The notes under the pieces are model-generated. The model ran no database searches and was not told the origin of the DNA. It saw only the letters and a list, made by a program, of their open reading frames with translations. A DNA stretch of 64,000 nt from Burkholderia sp. GAS332 (GTDB lineage Bacteria; Pseudomonadota; Gammaproteobacteria; Burkholderiales; Burkholderiaceae), in NCBI GenBank assembly GCA_900142905.1, contig FSRV01000002.1, positions 4,278,001-4,342,000 of the forward strand. The letters are read 5' to 3'. Made by a program: the position numbers and the translations under genes. This document shows positions 54,364 to 63,129 of this stretch, piece after piece; the stretch's first letter is position 1, and the number at the start of each line of letters is the position of its first letter.

Positions 54364-54891
54364 ATGAAACGAAGCTCGTACGGTCAAGCAGAGGAGGCGG
54401 CCACACGCTACAGGCAGGAAATACAACAAGCCTTTAAAGGAGAGGTGCTGGGTCAGAGGTTGTTTTTTGAATTGTCTCGCCATTACCGAAAGGATTCGTA
54501 TGCAAGACGTGCTTTCCAGCTTCTGACCGAGGTCGAACGAGAGACGGGGGCGTTGCTGCGAGAGTTATTGGTAAGGCACGGAATTGAATGCCTCGCGCCG
54601 ACAGCATCGACCGCAAACGAGTCCGCTGTCGAGCAGGGTTTGAAACTCCGCACATGGGACATGCTGATGCTCGAAATGTCCCGAAGGATTTCACCGGCCG
54701 TCGTTCGATTCGAAGCGTTGCTGCGCGACGCGCCCGCTGCTGACCAGGAGTGCATTGAACTTCTCGTCGCGCACGAGCGCGTCCTTGAGGCCTTTGTGCA
54801 GTGGAGACCACTTCGGAGCAATGATGCGCTTAGGCCAGCCCTGCGTTACCTGCGCCAGGTGAGGTACTACAATCAGGGCCTAAAATTTTAG
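54364..54891 (+). CDS. Unknown helical protein at the end of the betaine transporter operon
   Basis: 175 residues, 35 bases after the ATPase gene and in the same direction. No signal peptide or membrane segment is present. It reads as a four-helix bundle with regularly spaced acids: IQQAFKGEVLGQRLFFELSR, LLTEVERETGALLRELLVRH, LMLEMSRRISPAVVRFEALL, ECIELLVAHERVLEAFVQWR. The repeat of a Glu-rich helix plus His (RHG, AHE) in each half resembles ferritin-like or hemerythrin-like metal bundles, although the classic ExxH pairs are not clear. I do not recognise the family. Its place suggests a role in betaine use or formaldehyde/iron handling. Confidence 0.7.
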   Translation: MKRSSYGQAEEAATRYRQEIQQAFKGEVLGQRLFFELSRHYRKDSYARRAFQLLTEVERETGALLRELLVRHGIECLAPTASTANESAVEQGLKLRTWDMLMLEMSRRISPAVVRFEALLRDAPAADQECIELLVAHERVLEAFVQWRPLRSNDALRPALRYLRQVRYYNQGLKF

Positions 54892-55078
54892 TAGTGACAG
54901 TTGCGGACTACCTCGAGTATGTGATTCCAAACTTGAATGTGACGTTCTATCCTGCTCTGGACGAGGTCTGGAGCAACATACGATGCTCGCCGGAGAGTTG
55001 GCAAAGAATACTAGGGCAGATGTTTGATGCCGATATCTGCTGGCGAAGGTGAATGCTGAAGCGTTGGAGCTTGCAATT
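54892..55078. other. Spacer before the AraC regulator
   Basis: This spacer contains no terminator with a T-run. Position 55066-55069 (GGAG) is the best ribosome binding site for the following gene. Confidence 0.35.
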
Positions 55079-56023
55079 ATGTCACCACGAGACTGCTTGA
55101 TAATTGAGGAATACTGGAGAAATGTGTCGCCAGACGATGGCATCGTTGCGTCCCGTTGGCGAATACCGAACGAACGAGGCACAAGTTTCGAGCACGCAGG
55201 TCTAGCGGATTTCTTCACTGTCGCCATACACCTTACATCGACCCGCATGATTTTCTATCACGCCGGCGAAGTTGTGTGGAGTGGCTTTGTCGCCCCCGGT
55301 TCGATGCTGATTACGCAACCCGGAGTGAGCGCAGCGGTGCGATTCCATTCTTCGTGCGACGTGTTGCACATATTCCTGCCTGTGCAGTGCGTCAGGTGTT
55401 ATTTTTCAGCGGGCAATATGGAGAACGCGCCTCCTCCAATGGTCTTGGACTGGAGAGGGCTGACGTACGATACTAGGATTGCAAAACTCGCGCTGTTTTT
55501 ATTGGATGCGGAAGACTGTGCTGCGACATTTCGCTATCAATATGCTTGCGCAATTCGGGATGCAATTATCGCGAGATTGCTTTCTCACGGTGTGAGTTCG
55601 AGGAACGCGCTAGCCGGTCGGAATCGCCGTGCATCGCTTGCCACGTGGAGACTTGAACGTGCGGTGGAATTCATCGATGCGCACCTCGATGACCAGATCG
55701 CGCTGAAAGATATCGCCGCGTGTGCGGGTGTTACGCCTATGCATTTTGCTGCCCAGTTCCGCATTGCCATTGGGACCTCGCCCCATCAGTACTTGATGCT
55801 TCGACGGATTGAGCGCGCCAAGTCGCATCTTTTGAATGCAGACAATAGGATTCTCGATGTAGCACTTGCCTGTGGCTTTCGCTCGCATGCCCACTTTAGC
55901 ACTGTTTTCAAGAGCCTTGTAGGCACTTCGCCGAACGGATGGCGGGCGGAACGATTAAAAAGAGCAAGCGCAACCGGAGCCTTATCGGGATGGGCGTTCG
56001 GAACTCAAGGCTCGTCAATCTAA
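55079..56023 (+). CDS. AraC family transcriptional regulator
   Basis: About 314 residues. A cupin-like N-terminal sensor of the AraC_binding_2 kind is followed by two helix-turn-helix units in the last 110 residues (LERAVEFIDAHLDDQIALKD, IAACAGVTPMHFAAQFRIAI, SPHQYLMLRRIERAKSHLLN, DVALACGFRSHAHFSTVFKS). ATG 55079 has GGAG nine bases upstream; GTG 55049 would add ten residues with a poor site. GbdR, the pseudomonad betaine regulator, has a GATase-like sensor, which this protein lacks, so it is not a GbdR orthologue even though it follows the betaine genes. Confidence 0.85.
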   Translation: MSPRDCLIIEEYWRNVSPDDGIVASRWRIPNERGTSFEHAGLADFFTVAIHLTSTRMIFYHAGEVVWSGFVAPGSMLITQPGVSAAVRFHSSCDVLHIFLPVQCVRCYFSAGNMENAPPPMVLDWRGLTYDTRIAKLALFLLDAEDCAATFRYQYACAIRDAIIARLLSHGVSSRNALAGRNRRASLATWRLERAVEFIDAHLDDQIALKDIAACAGVTPMHFAAQFRIAIGTSPHQYLMLRRIERAKSHLLNADNRILDVALACGFRSHAHFSTVFKSLVGTSPNGWRAERLKRASATGALSGWAFGTQGSSI

Positions 56024-57022
56024 AGCTGCAGAGCAAGTATGACGGCGGCGCATTTTCTGAGGCAAACGCAGAATGCGAACTTGGAAATCCTTGGTTCCGC
56101 GGACAGCATCATCAGGCTGGTGGTCACCCCGGCAAGGCAAACGGATCTGTCACGTGAGGGAGAGAGGAATACCGCAGCGCTATAAGCTGAAGTGGCCGAG
56201 CCGGTAAATGCGGCAAGCAGGGCGCATGCTTCAGTAAGCGAGTTGGCGCTCGGCAACTCGACTGCTAGATCGAACATCAAAACATCCGATACTCACGAAC
56301 GTTGAAAATTCGAAATGTGCACGTTGGTCGGATACCTCCGTGTTGAGATGGGTTCACGCCTTAACGACGCGCTAGATGAGGCGCACATTGCGAGCGAAAT
56401 AGTTTGATCTTTGTGTGAATTCTTGCCTAATGCCTTTCGTATCTGGCGGCAGTAGTCGAAGTGTCGACAAGGCAGAGCTCGATGAGCCCACCTACTTGTG
56501 AGAATGCCCGATGTCGTTTTGCCACACGGTCAAGTTTTCGAACGCGAGTTTTCGAGTCGCACCCGAGCAAAGGAGTCTCGTTCGATGGTTCATGGTGCAT
56601 TACTTTCGTTCTATTCGCCGCGCCTGTAGACCTTGTTGTCCCGCACGACCGTGCTGAGTCCGCGTAGTCGATGTGCCAGTACCATGAGCGCCAGCGACGA
56701 TGCAAAGAGAGCGCAGTGATTGCCAGGATGGTTTTCGGACTTGCGCGGCGAGTAAATTTTGCAAGCTGAGAGAGCTTGTGATTAGCGGCATATATACCGT
56801 GCTAATACGCTAGCTGGTCGTGCGATTTCAAAAGCGGTAGGAGGAGAGCCAAGGGACAATTATCCCAAACGCAGCACGCGGGTTCGAATGCCGCCGGGGA
56901 GCAAATCTTGGCCGCGAGTTGTACCCTTGAGCGCTCGACGTGAGGTGAAACGCGGCGTTCCCTGGAAACGCACGGATTCCACGTATAGTGACTTCCGGTC
57001 GCCCCGATCAAGGAGAAGCGAG
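56024..57022. other. About 1 kb without a supportable gene
   Basis: Frames at 56020-56280 (minus) and 56427-56705 (both strands) have protein-like patches but no ribosome binding sites and no family I can name. The region may hold remnants. Confidence 0.35.
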
Positions 57023-57822
57023 ATGCCTAAAGCGTTTTCGGTTCCTATTACTCCGCAAGGAAAGTCCGCATTGGCGACGCTGCCGCCGTGGCACTACTCC
57101 AGCGACTGCCTCGCCGTCGAATACTGGGCGGATCAGAACGCGATCGCGGCGCTCCTGCCGCCTGGCGTTACGGTGGACGAGAAATCCGAAGGCCGGGCCT
57201 TCTTCTGGTTTCTGGATTGGCAATTCACGGGTTCCAATGACGAATTGACGGACCCGGCGCGGTATCAGTACCGCGAGGCTTTCGTTCTGGTCGAGGCGAT
57301 CTTCGACGGTGTTTCGGTCAACTATTGCCCTACATCTTCGTCGATAGCGACGCCGCCATCGCGCGCGGATGGGCGCAGGGCTTTCCGAAAAAACTTGCCA
57401 GCGTCTACCAGACTCGCAGTTTCTCCGCGCCCAGCCTGGTGGCCGCGCCGCTTGCCAAAGGAAGTCGCTTCGGCGCCAGTGTATCCGCCCACGGTGAGCG
57501 GCTGGCGACCGCTCGTATCCAGCTCGAGGAACCTGTCGCCAACGCGGCGGCCGTGTTCAATCGGCCAACCGCGATGCGCCGCTACTTTCCTCAACTCGCA
57601 GCGGGACTGCAGGAGAAGCCACCGGTCGATGAACTCACCATGTCGCTCACGGACAATCTCGCGATCGTGGATGTCTGGCCCGGTTCGGCCGAACTGGAGA
57701 TTCCCGAGGTCGCCGGCGATGACATGCATCTTGTTGCGCCCGTGCGTGTCGGACGTGGTTATCGGCTCGGTATGGCGTATTCCGTGAGTGACCTGCGCAT
57801 TCTGAGAAACTACGTCGAATGA
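57023..57822 (+). pseudogene. Acetoacetate decarboxylase family gene with one frameshift
   Basis: ATG 57023 with AAGGAG upstream opens MPKAFSVPITPQGKSALATL and PWHYSSDCLAVEYWADQNAI. At about 57325-57335 one base is missing (SVNYCP followed by TACATCTTC in the next frame), and the second half continues perfectly as YIFVDSDAAIARGWAQGFPK, KLASVYQTRSF and ends LRILRNYVE. The FPKKLA lysine pair matches the Schiff-base lysine region of the family. With one base restored it would be about 266 residues. A sequencing error or a very recent mutation are both possible, as the rest is intact. Confidence 0.8.
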
Positions 57823-57917
57823 TCGTCTGAGCGTCCCTATTCGTTGACAAGGGGCGAGGTTGGGAGGGGCGCTTTCGATGCGAGCGCCATTGAAACATCA
57901 GTCCAGGAGTTACTCTT

Positions 57918-58292
57918 ATGCCACTCTACACCTTGATTACTCAGGACGGTGCACTCAGCAGCGAGGCCAAGGCTAGGCTTGCGATGGAACTGACGACCCT
58001 GCATTCCGAGTACGCGGGCGTACCGAAAAATTGGGTACATGTCGTGTTTCAGGACTATGCGCAAGGCAGTGCCTTCACCGCCGGAGAACCGGCGGCAACG
58101 GCAGCCCTCACGCTCTTGATGCGCGCCGGGCGGCCGCCAGAATACAAGCGGGAATTGATACAGCGTCTGTGGAAACTGTTTCAGACCGCGACGGGTGCAC
58201 CGGATGACCAGATTGTCATCGGCATTCAGGACGTGCCAGCCAGTCAGGCGATGGAGATGGGAGAGGTCATGCCGGACGTTGCGAACGAGTAA
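57918..58292 (+). CDS. Tautomerase family protein
   Basis: 124 residues. Pro2 (MPLYTLITQDG) is the catalytic N-terminal proline after removal of Met, as in 4-oxalocrotonate tautomerase and malonate semialdehyde decarboxylase-like enzymes. GVPKNWVHVVFQDYAQGSAF, PEYKRELIQRLWKLFQTATG and DDQIVIGIQDVPASQAMEMG match a double-length member. GGAG lies eleven bases upstream. It is paired with the decarboxylase-like gene 95 bases upstream. Confidence 0.85.
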   Translation: MPLYTLITQDGALSSEAKARLAMELTTLHSEYAGVPKNWVHVVFQDYAQGSAFTAGEPAATAALTLLMRAGRPPEYKRELIQRLWKLFQTATGAPDDQIVIGIQDVPASQAMEMGEVMPDVANE

Positions 58293-58646
58293 GGCGACAG
58301 TGCCGCCAAGGGCATCTACTGCTCGAAGCGCGGCTCCAGCTTAGACCGTAATCAGCCGGTGCTTTGCCTCTGCTGAGCTCGTCAGTTTTCCCTTGAAGCT
58401 CAGATACTTGGGGGCATGCGTCAGTGCCACTGGTCATATAGGATGCTCGTGCGCTAGCGAGAAATGGCACTACGTCAGCGTACTCCTGCTTTCGCCTCAC
58501 CGGCCGATGTGGATTTGTCTTTGCGTCGCGGCGTAGTATTGGGCCTTGCGAGAGCACGTGCAGTTCCCGATGCGTCGAAGACCGAAGAGTAGCTACAATC
58601 GCACTGACGGAACTGGATTCCCACATGGATCTGTGAGGAACGTGAT
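58293..58646. other. Gene-poor stretch
   Basis: No gene or repeat is supported between the tautomerase and the fumarylacetoacetase fragment. Confidence 0.35.
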
Positions 58647-58940
58647 ATGGATAATGCTGCCAATGAGGCTGTTGACGCCAGAATCCAGCTGCAAGAAGCA
58701 ACTGCCGAGTTTGCTAAGGTCCTCTGGCACCTGCACACTTTCAGCATTGGTGAGGTTGTGAGCCATGTCAGCCAATTTATGACCCTCGGGCCTGGCCATT
58801 TGATCATTACGGATACACCAGTGGGTGTCGGCGGGGGCATGAAGTCGTTTTAGGTACTTGCCGCCGGCGACGTCGTGGAAATTTCAGCGATGGGCTGAGC
58901 ACGCGGCGCCATCAGGTCACGTACGAAGGTAATTCTGGCG
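58647..58940 (+). pseudogene. C-terminal fragment of a fumarylacetoacetate hydrolase family enzyme
   Basis: The frame reads [37 protein letters not shown], then a TAG followed by LAAGDVVEISAMG. This is the end of an FAH-type hydrolase, whose usual form is IGELVSYISQFMTLEPGDLI, GTPPGVG, LKAGDVVEVGI. The catalytic core and start are absent and two stops interrupt the tail. The first 27 residues before it do not match the family, so the open frame from 58647 looks accidental. Confidence 0.7.
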
Positions 58941-58957
58941 ACCTGTAGTACCGTTGA

Positions 58958-59023
58958 TGCCATTGCCATTGCCATTGCCATTGCCATTGCCATTGCCATT
59001 GCCATTGCCATTGCCATTGCCAT
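58958..59023. repeat. Hexanucleotide tandem repeat, 11 copies of TGCCAT
   Basis: Eleven uninterrupted TGCCAT units, then an imperfect TGCCGT, 61 bases before the start codon of the large dehydrogenase. Frames through it code (Pro-Leu)n or (Met-Ala)n but no gene includes it convincingly. Such tracts change length by slippage. Here that would change promoter or leader spacing in steps of six. Confidence 0.9.
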
Positions 59024-59084
59024 TGCCGTCCCAGCGCTTTCGCACGGCCACATCGGCCGTCGATATTTTTTCCCCGAGCTCAAC

Positions 59085-62024
59085 ATGCGAAAACTGCTTT
59101 CCGTGGACCCGGCCAAAATTGGCCGGCCGCTGGGTCAGGCATCGCCTGACGCGATACCGGAGGCGCTCTGTGACGGGACACCTGCCCCGTTAAGACTGGC
59201 GCTGGAGCAGCTACTTGGACCAGGACGAGTGTTACATCGACTGATCGACCTTGTCCGATATGCCTCCGATGCCAGTCCATACCGGCTCGTGCCGCAGGTC
59301 GTAGTGGTCGCGCATGATGCGAACGACGTGGCAAAGGTTCTCGATTTCTGTGCGCAGACGGGTCGGCACGCCACGTTTCGCGCTGCTGGAACGAGTCTAA
59401 ATGGGCAAGCCCAATCAGATGGGATACTCATTGATGTGCGCAAGTCTTTCAGCGGCATCAAGCGTATCGGAACGGGAGGACTGACGCTCACGGCCGGTGC
59501 AGGAACGATCCTTTCCCACGTAAACGCTCATCTGGCAGCGTACGGACGCAAGATGGGGCCGGACCCGGCAAGCTCCGCGGCGTGTACGCTCGGTGGCGTA
59601 GTTGCCAACAACGCAGGCGGCATGCGATGCACGGTATCTCAGGATGCCTACCACACCGTTAGTGCAATAACGTTTGTGCTCGCATCCGGGACGAAAGTCG
59701 ACACCTCGGACCCAGACGCTGAAAGACATTTCCAGGCAAGCGAGCCCGCGCTCGCAGAAGGACTCTTGGCGCTACAGGCAGAAATTCTCGCTGACAACGA
59801 ACTCGTCGAGCGCATCCAGAAGAAATACTCGATCAGAAACACGCATGGGTACCGGCTTAACGCATTCCTGGACGGTCGCACTCCGCTTGAGATATTCCGT
59901 CGCTTACTGGTGGGCAGTGAGGGAACACTTGGTTTCATTTCTGATGTGACATTTGAAACCGTTGCGGTTCCCGCAATCACCAGCGTTGCATGGATTGCCG
60001 TTGCGTCAATTGATGAGGCAATCGCACTTGTCCCGGAGCTGGTCGCGCTCGATGCGGGGGCCGTTGAGTTGATGGTCGCCCCCGCCTTGCGAGCGGCGGG
60101 CACCGCGTTTCACGGCACCCCTGAATACTGGAAAACGCTGGACTTGAAGGCGGCGGCGTTGCTCGTGGAACTCGGCGCTGGCGATGAGCAGAGTCTGACC
60201 GAAAAGCAGGCTCGCGTCATGCATCTGACCGACCAGGTCACGCTGCTGGCCGACTTGACCTTTACCGATCGCGCGGAGGCCATCGAGCTGGCTTGGCATG
60301 TGCGGGAAGGCCTTCTGGGTCTGGTCGGAAAGCAGCGGCCGCAGGGCTCGATGCTGATAACGGAGGACGTCTGTTTTCCACCTCGACTCTTGGCAAAGGC
60401 CGCTCACGACCTGCAGGCGCTCCTCGAGAAACACGGTTTTGTCCCTGGCGTGGCAGGGCATGCAGCCCACGGAAATCTGCACTTCACGCTCACCGCGCGA
60501 CTTGACGAGGAAAATGATAGGACTAGATATTCGCAGTTCATGGAAGAGCTTGTCGACCTCGTGGTGCGCAAATACGACGGCTCCCTGAAGGCGGAGCACG
60601 GAACCGGCCTGAATATGGCGCCCTTTATCGAGCACGAATGGGGCGAGCGGGCGACCAGCATCATGTGGCGTGTCAAGGCGCTCGCCGACCCGCATGGCGT
60701 TCTCGCACCGAACGTGATCCTCACCAGGGATAAACAGATTCACCTGAAATCTCTCAAGTCGCAGCCGCCCATAGACGAGATTGCTCAAGCCAGTCAGTGC
60801 ATTGAATGCGGGTTTTGCGAGCCGGTATGCCCGAGCCGCAATGTTACGATGACCCCGCGGCAACGAATCGTCGTGCGCCGCGAAATGGCCCGGCAGCCCG
60901 AGGACTCTCAGGTCCTGCGGCGGCTGCAGGAGCAATATCAGTACGACGCTATCCAGACTTGTGCAGGAGACGGGACCTGTTCACTGCCTTGTCCAATTGA
61001 AATCAATACCGGCGAGCTGATGCGCGAGTTCCGCCGTCGTTCTCAGACCGAGGTCTCGGAACGCGTTGCGCTATCTGTCGCCAGGAATTGGGGCGCCGTC
61101 GAGCGCGTCAGTACCGTCGCACTGAGTGGAGCGAAGTATCTCGGAGACGCTTTGGGCTGGCGCTCAGTGAAAGCAATTGCAGATACGGGGCGCAAGGTCG
61201 TCAGCACGGACATACTCCCTACCGTGCCCGGACCCATGCCTAAGCCGGCCGCAACCCGAATGCCTGAAACCTCACGGGATGGCGCCGACGCCGTCTACTT
61301 CACGGCTTGCGTCAATCGTATGTTTGGTCGCGACCCCGACGCGCCTCGCGACGCGATCTCTATCCAGGAAGCGCTCGTTCGAGTCTCACGTCGCGCCGGG
61401 AAAAATTTGTGGATTCCACCGGATATCAAGGGTTTCTGCTGCGCAACGCCGTTCAGCTCTAAGGGCTATGCAGAAGCGCATCGCTATATGGTGACATCGA
61501 TTATCGAGGCATTGTGGCAATGGACGGATGAAGGGCGATTGCCTGTCGTTGTGGACGCCGCATCATGCACCCATGGTCTGGTCGCTGAGGTCGCGCAGCA
61601 TCTTGACCCCGGGCTGTGCGAGAAGCACTCGCGCCTGAAAATCGTGGATGCGGTCACGTGGTGCGCGGACCTGTTACCAGAGCTCAAGGTGACCACGTCA
61701 ATCAAACGCATGGTCTTGCATCCCACCTGCGCGATGATGCATCTGAACCTGTCGGGGCAACTCAAGCAAGTGGCGCAACATATGGCACAAGAGGTGGTCA
61801 TTCCAATTGGCGCGACCTGCTGCGGAACCGCGGGCGACAGAGGGCTTCTGCATCCAGAGCTCGTAGCCTCGGCCACGAGGGAAGAGCATGGATACGTGGA
61901 TGCGAACCCGGCCGACGCCTATGTTTGCTCAAACCGTACCTGCGAGATGGGGTTGAGGCACGTTACTGGGCGACCTTACGAGTCTTTCGTATTCAGTCTT
62001 GAGCAATGCACCCGGGAGACCTGA
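59085..62024 (+). CDS. FAD and Fe-S D-2-hydroxyacid dehydrogenase (D-lactate dehydrogenase-like)
   Basis: 979 residues. A PCMH-type FAD domain (HDANDVAKVLDFCAQTGRHA, RAAGTSLNGQAQSDGILIDV, GGVVANNAGGMRCTVS) and FAD-oxidase C domain (about 230-490, MLITEDVCFPPRLLAKAAHD, KAEHGTGLNMAPFIEHEWGE) precede two Fe-S motifs (C572/C575/C578/C582; C626, C632, C636) and a CCG-type heterodisulfide-reductase-like tail (C912-C913 in ATCCGTAGDRGLLHPEL). It is GlcD and GlcF in one chain, oxidising D-lactate, glycolate or D-2-hydroxyglutarate and feeding quinones. The substrate is not decided by sequence. A dead partial copy lies at 27990. Confidence 0.9.
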   Translation: MRKLLSVDPAKIGRPLGQASPDAIPEALCDGTPAPLRLALEQLLGPGRVLHRLIDLVRYASDASPYRLVPQVVVVAHDANDVAKVLDFCAQTGRHATFRAAGTSLNGQAQSDGILIDVRKSFSGIKRIGTGGLTLTAGAGTILSHVNAHLAAYGRKMGPDPASSAACTLGGVVANNAGGMRCTVSQDAYHTVSAITFVLASGTKVDTSDPDAERHFQASEPALAEGLLALQAEILADNELVERIQKKYSIRNTHGYRLNAFLDGRTPLEIFRRLLVGSEGTLGFISDVTFETVAVPAITSVAWIAVASIDEAIALVPELVALDAGAVELMVAPALRAAGTAFHGTPEYWKTLDLKAAALLVELGAGDEQSLTEKQARVMHLTDQVTLLADLTFTDRAEAIELAWHVREGLLGLVGKQRPQGSMLITEDVCFPPRLLAKAAHDLQALLEKHGFVPGVAGHAAHGNLHFTLTARLDEENDRTRYSQFMEELVDLVVRKYDGSLKAEHGTGLNMAPFIEHEWGERATSIMWRVKALADPHGVLAPNVILTRDKQIHLKSLKSQPPIDEIAQASQCIECGFCEPVCPSRNVTMTPRQRIVVRREMARQPEDSQVLRRLQEQYQYDAIQTCAGDGTCSLPCPIEINTGELMREFRRRSQTEVSERVALSVARNWGAVERVSTVALSGAKYLGDALGWRSVKAIADTGRKVVSTDILPTVPGPMPKPAATRMPETSRDGADAVYFTACVNRMFGRDPDAPRDAISIQEALVRVSRRAGKNLWIPPDIKGFCCATPFSSKGYAEAHRYMVTSIIEALWQWTDEGRLPVVVDAASCTHGLVAEVAQHLDPGLCEKHSRLKIVDAVTWCADLLPELKVTTSIKRMVLHPTCAMMHLNLSGQLKQVAQHMAQEVVIPIGATCCGTAGDRGLLHPELVASATREEHGYVDANPADAYVCSNRTCEMGLRHVTGRPYESFVFSLEQCTRET

Positions 62025-62221
62025 ATGGCACGCAACACCGCCTCTTGATGAGCGTCGCTGATCTGTGCGCGCTGGATAGAAACCGTGCTTCTGCGAGTAG
62101 GGCAATGGCACGTGCTCACCAGAATCAGGACATTCTTCGAGAAACATCGGCGCGATGCGTTGACATCGGACCTGCCGGCTGGGCGCACAGGCGGACGCGC
62201 CCAGCAGCGACTACTCACGTG

Positions 62222-62332
62222 AAAGGAGATGCAAGACGGCAAAGACGGCAGTCGAATACATGGTGGGTGCGCTGGCAAAGGAGGACATAAAGCGCATTTT
62301 TGGTGTCGTAGGCGACTCGTTAAGCGGCTTGC
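62222..62332 (+). pseudogene. N-terminal scrap of a thiamine-diphosphate enzyme (PoxB-like)
   Basis: KTAVEYMVGALAKEDIKRIF followed by GVVGDSLSGL is the start of a pyruvate oxidase or related ThDP enzyme. GGAG precedes an ATG that is one frame off, and similarity ends abruptly after about 32 residues where a PAS fragment of opposite orientation begins. Confidence 0.65.
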
Positions 62333-62389
62333 AACACACGCGAACCAGCGCGAACAAACGCGGTCGCGGTCGTTCGCTGGAGTGAGGTC

Positions 62390-62790
62390 AAGGAATCGCA
62401 GCTCGTCAGTCTCCTCCTGGCTCTTGGCGATGAATGCAAGCATCCGGCGGGTCCACCGGTCGATGTCGCCGCGAAGTGTGCCTCTCCAGATCGTGGCGCG
62501 CATGGCATCGGCGATCCTGCGCAGTTGCCGTTCGTTCTCGCTCCGTGTTTCCTCGGCGAGTTTGCTTTCGTGAATATCAGTCGAGCGACCGTACCACTTC
62601 ACGATTTCGCCGTTTTCGTTCCGCGTGGCGGTGGCCTTGCATTGGAACCAGCGATACGTACCGTCCGTCCCACGGATCCGATGGACCGAATCGTACGCGC
62701 CTCCCGTCTTGAGGGATGTCTGCCACGCTTCCATGTCGCCGGCGCGTGCTTCCAGCGGTACACCTCATCGTGCTGCAGCATTCTTGCGAC
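62390..62790 (-). pseudogene. PAS-domain sensor fragment
   Basis: The minus strand reads MEAWQTSLKTGGAYDSVHRI, RGTDGTYRWFQCKATATRNE, NGEIVKWYGRSTDIHESKLA, the PAS/PAC pattern of multi-PAS histidine kinases, continuing ADAMRATIWRGTLRGDIDRW into a second PAS. The frame then runs out, with no kinase domain, and upstream parts need a frame change. It was probably part of a larger sensor kinase. Confidence 0.6.
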
Positions 62791-63071
62791 GATATTGACC
62801 GGTTTGCGCGCCGCTAGACTTCTTGCTCCGGTTCTTCTTTCAAGTTAGCCGTGAGGCGGACTGTCCCGGGCGGCGAGAAAGGCATTCAACGCAAGTCCCA
62901 GCGGCGGCGATGCCGACGGCAGCACGAGTGATCGACTTGGACGCAGGCCGTCCCAGTAACCCCGAGTATGCCGGCCTCGACTTTCCTCGGGCGGGGGCTT
63001 TCTATTGCCTGTCGCCACGGCGTAGTAAGTGAAAACACCTACCGTCCGAATCCAAATAACGCTTTAACTTC
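62791..63071. other. Upstream region of the DeoR gene
   Basis: No gene is supported. A 69-codon frame at 62823-63032 looks accidental. Confidence 0.35.
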
Positions 63072-63120
63072 TTTCGATTCGAAACTAGAATCTTTCGAAA
63101 CAAAAGCGTTTTCTTTCGAG
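63072..63120 (+). promoter_or_regulatory. Three TTTCGA half-sites spaced exactly 21 bp
   Basis: TTTCGATTCGAAA (63072-63084, perfect palindrome), TTTCGAAA (63093-63100) and TTTCGAG (63114-63120). The TTTCGA motif starts at 63072, 63093 and 63114, that is, every 21 bp or two helical turns, ending 10 bases before the deoR-type start codon. GlpR/DeoR proteins bind repeated TTCG-type sites, so autoregulation is likely. Confidence 0.6.
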
Positions 63121-63129
63121 ATCGGAGAC

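Noticed and set aside
55079..56023. AraC gene as GbdR, the betaine regulator
   Set aside because: GbdR has a GATase1-like N-terminal domain and is longer; this protein has a cupin-type AraC_binding_2 sensor.
56020..56705. Minus-strand frames with protein-like patches after the AraC gene
   Set aside because: No ribosome binding site, no recognisable domain; could not be separated from chance.
58954..59193. ORF encoding a (Leu-Pro)n or (Met-Ala)n repeat protein over the hexamer tract
   Set aside because: The frame exists only because the hexamer has no stop; there is no ribosome binding site and its far end overlaps the dehydrogenase gene.
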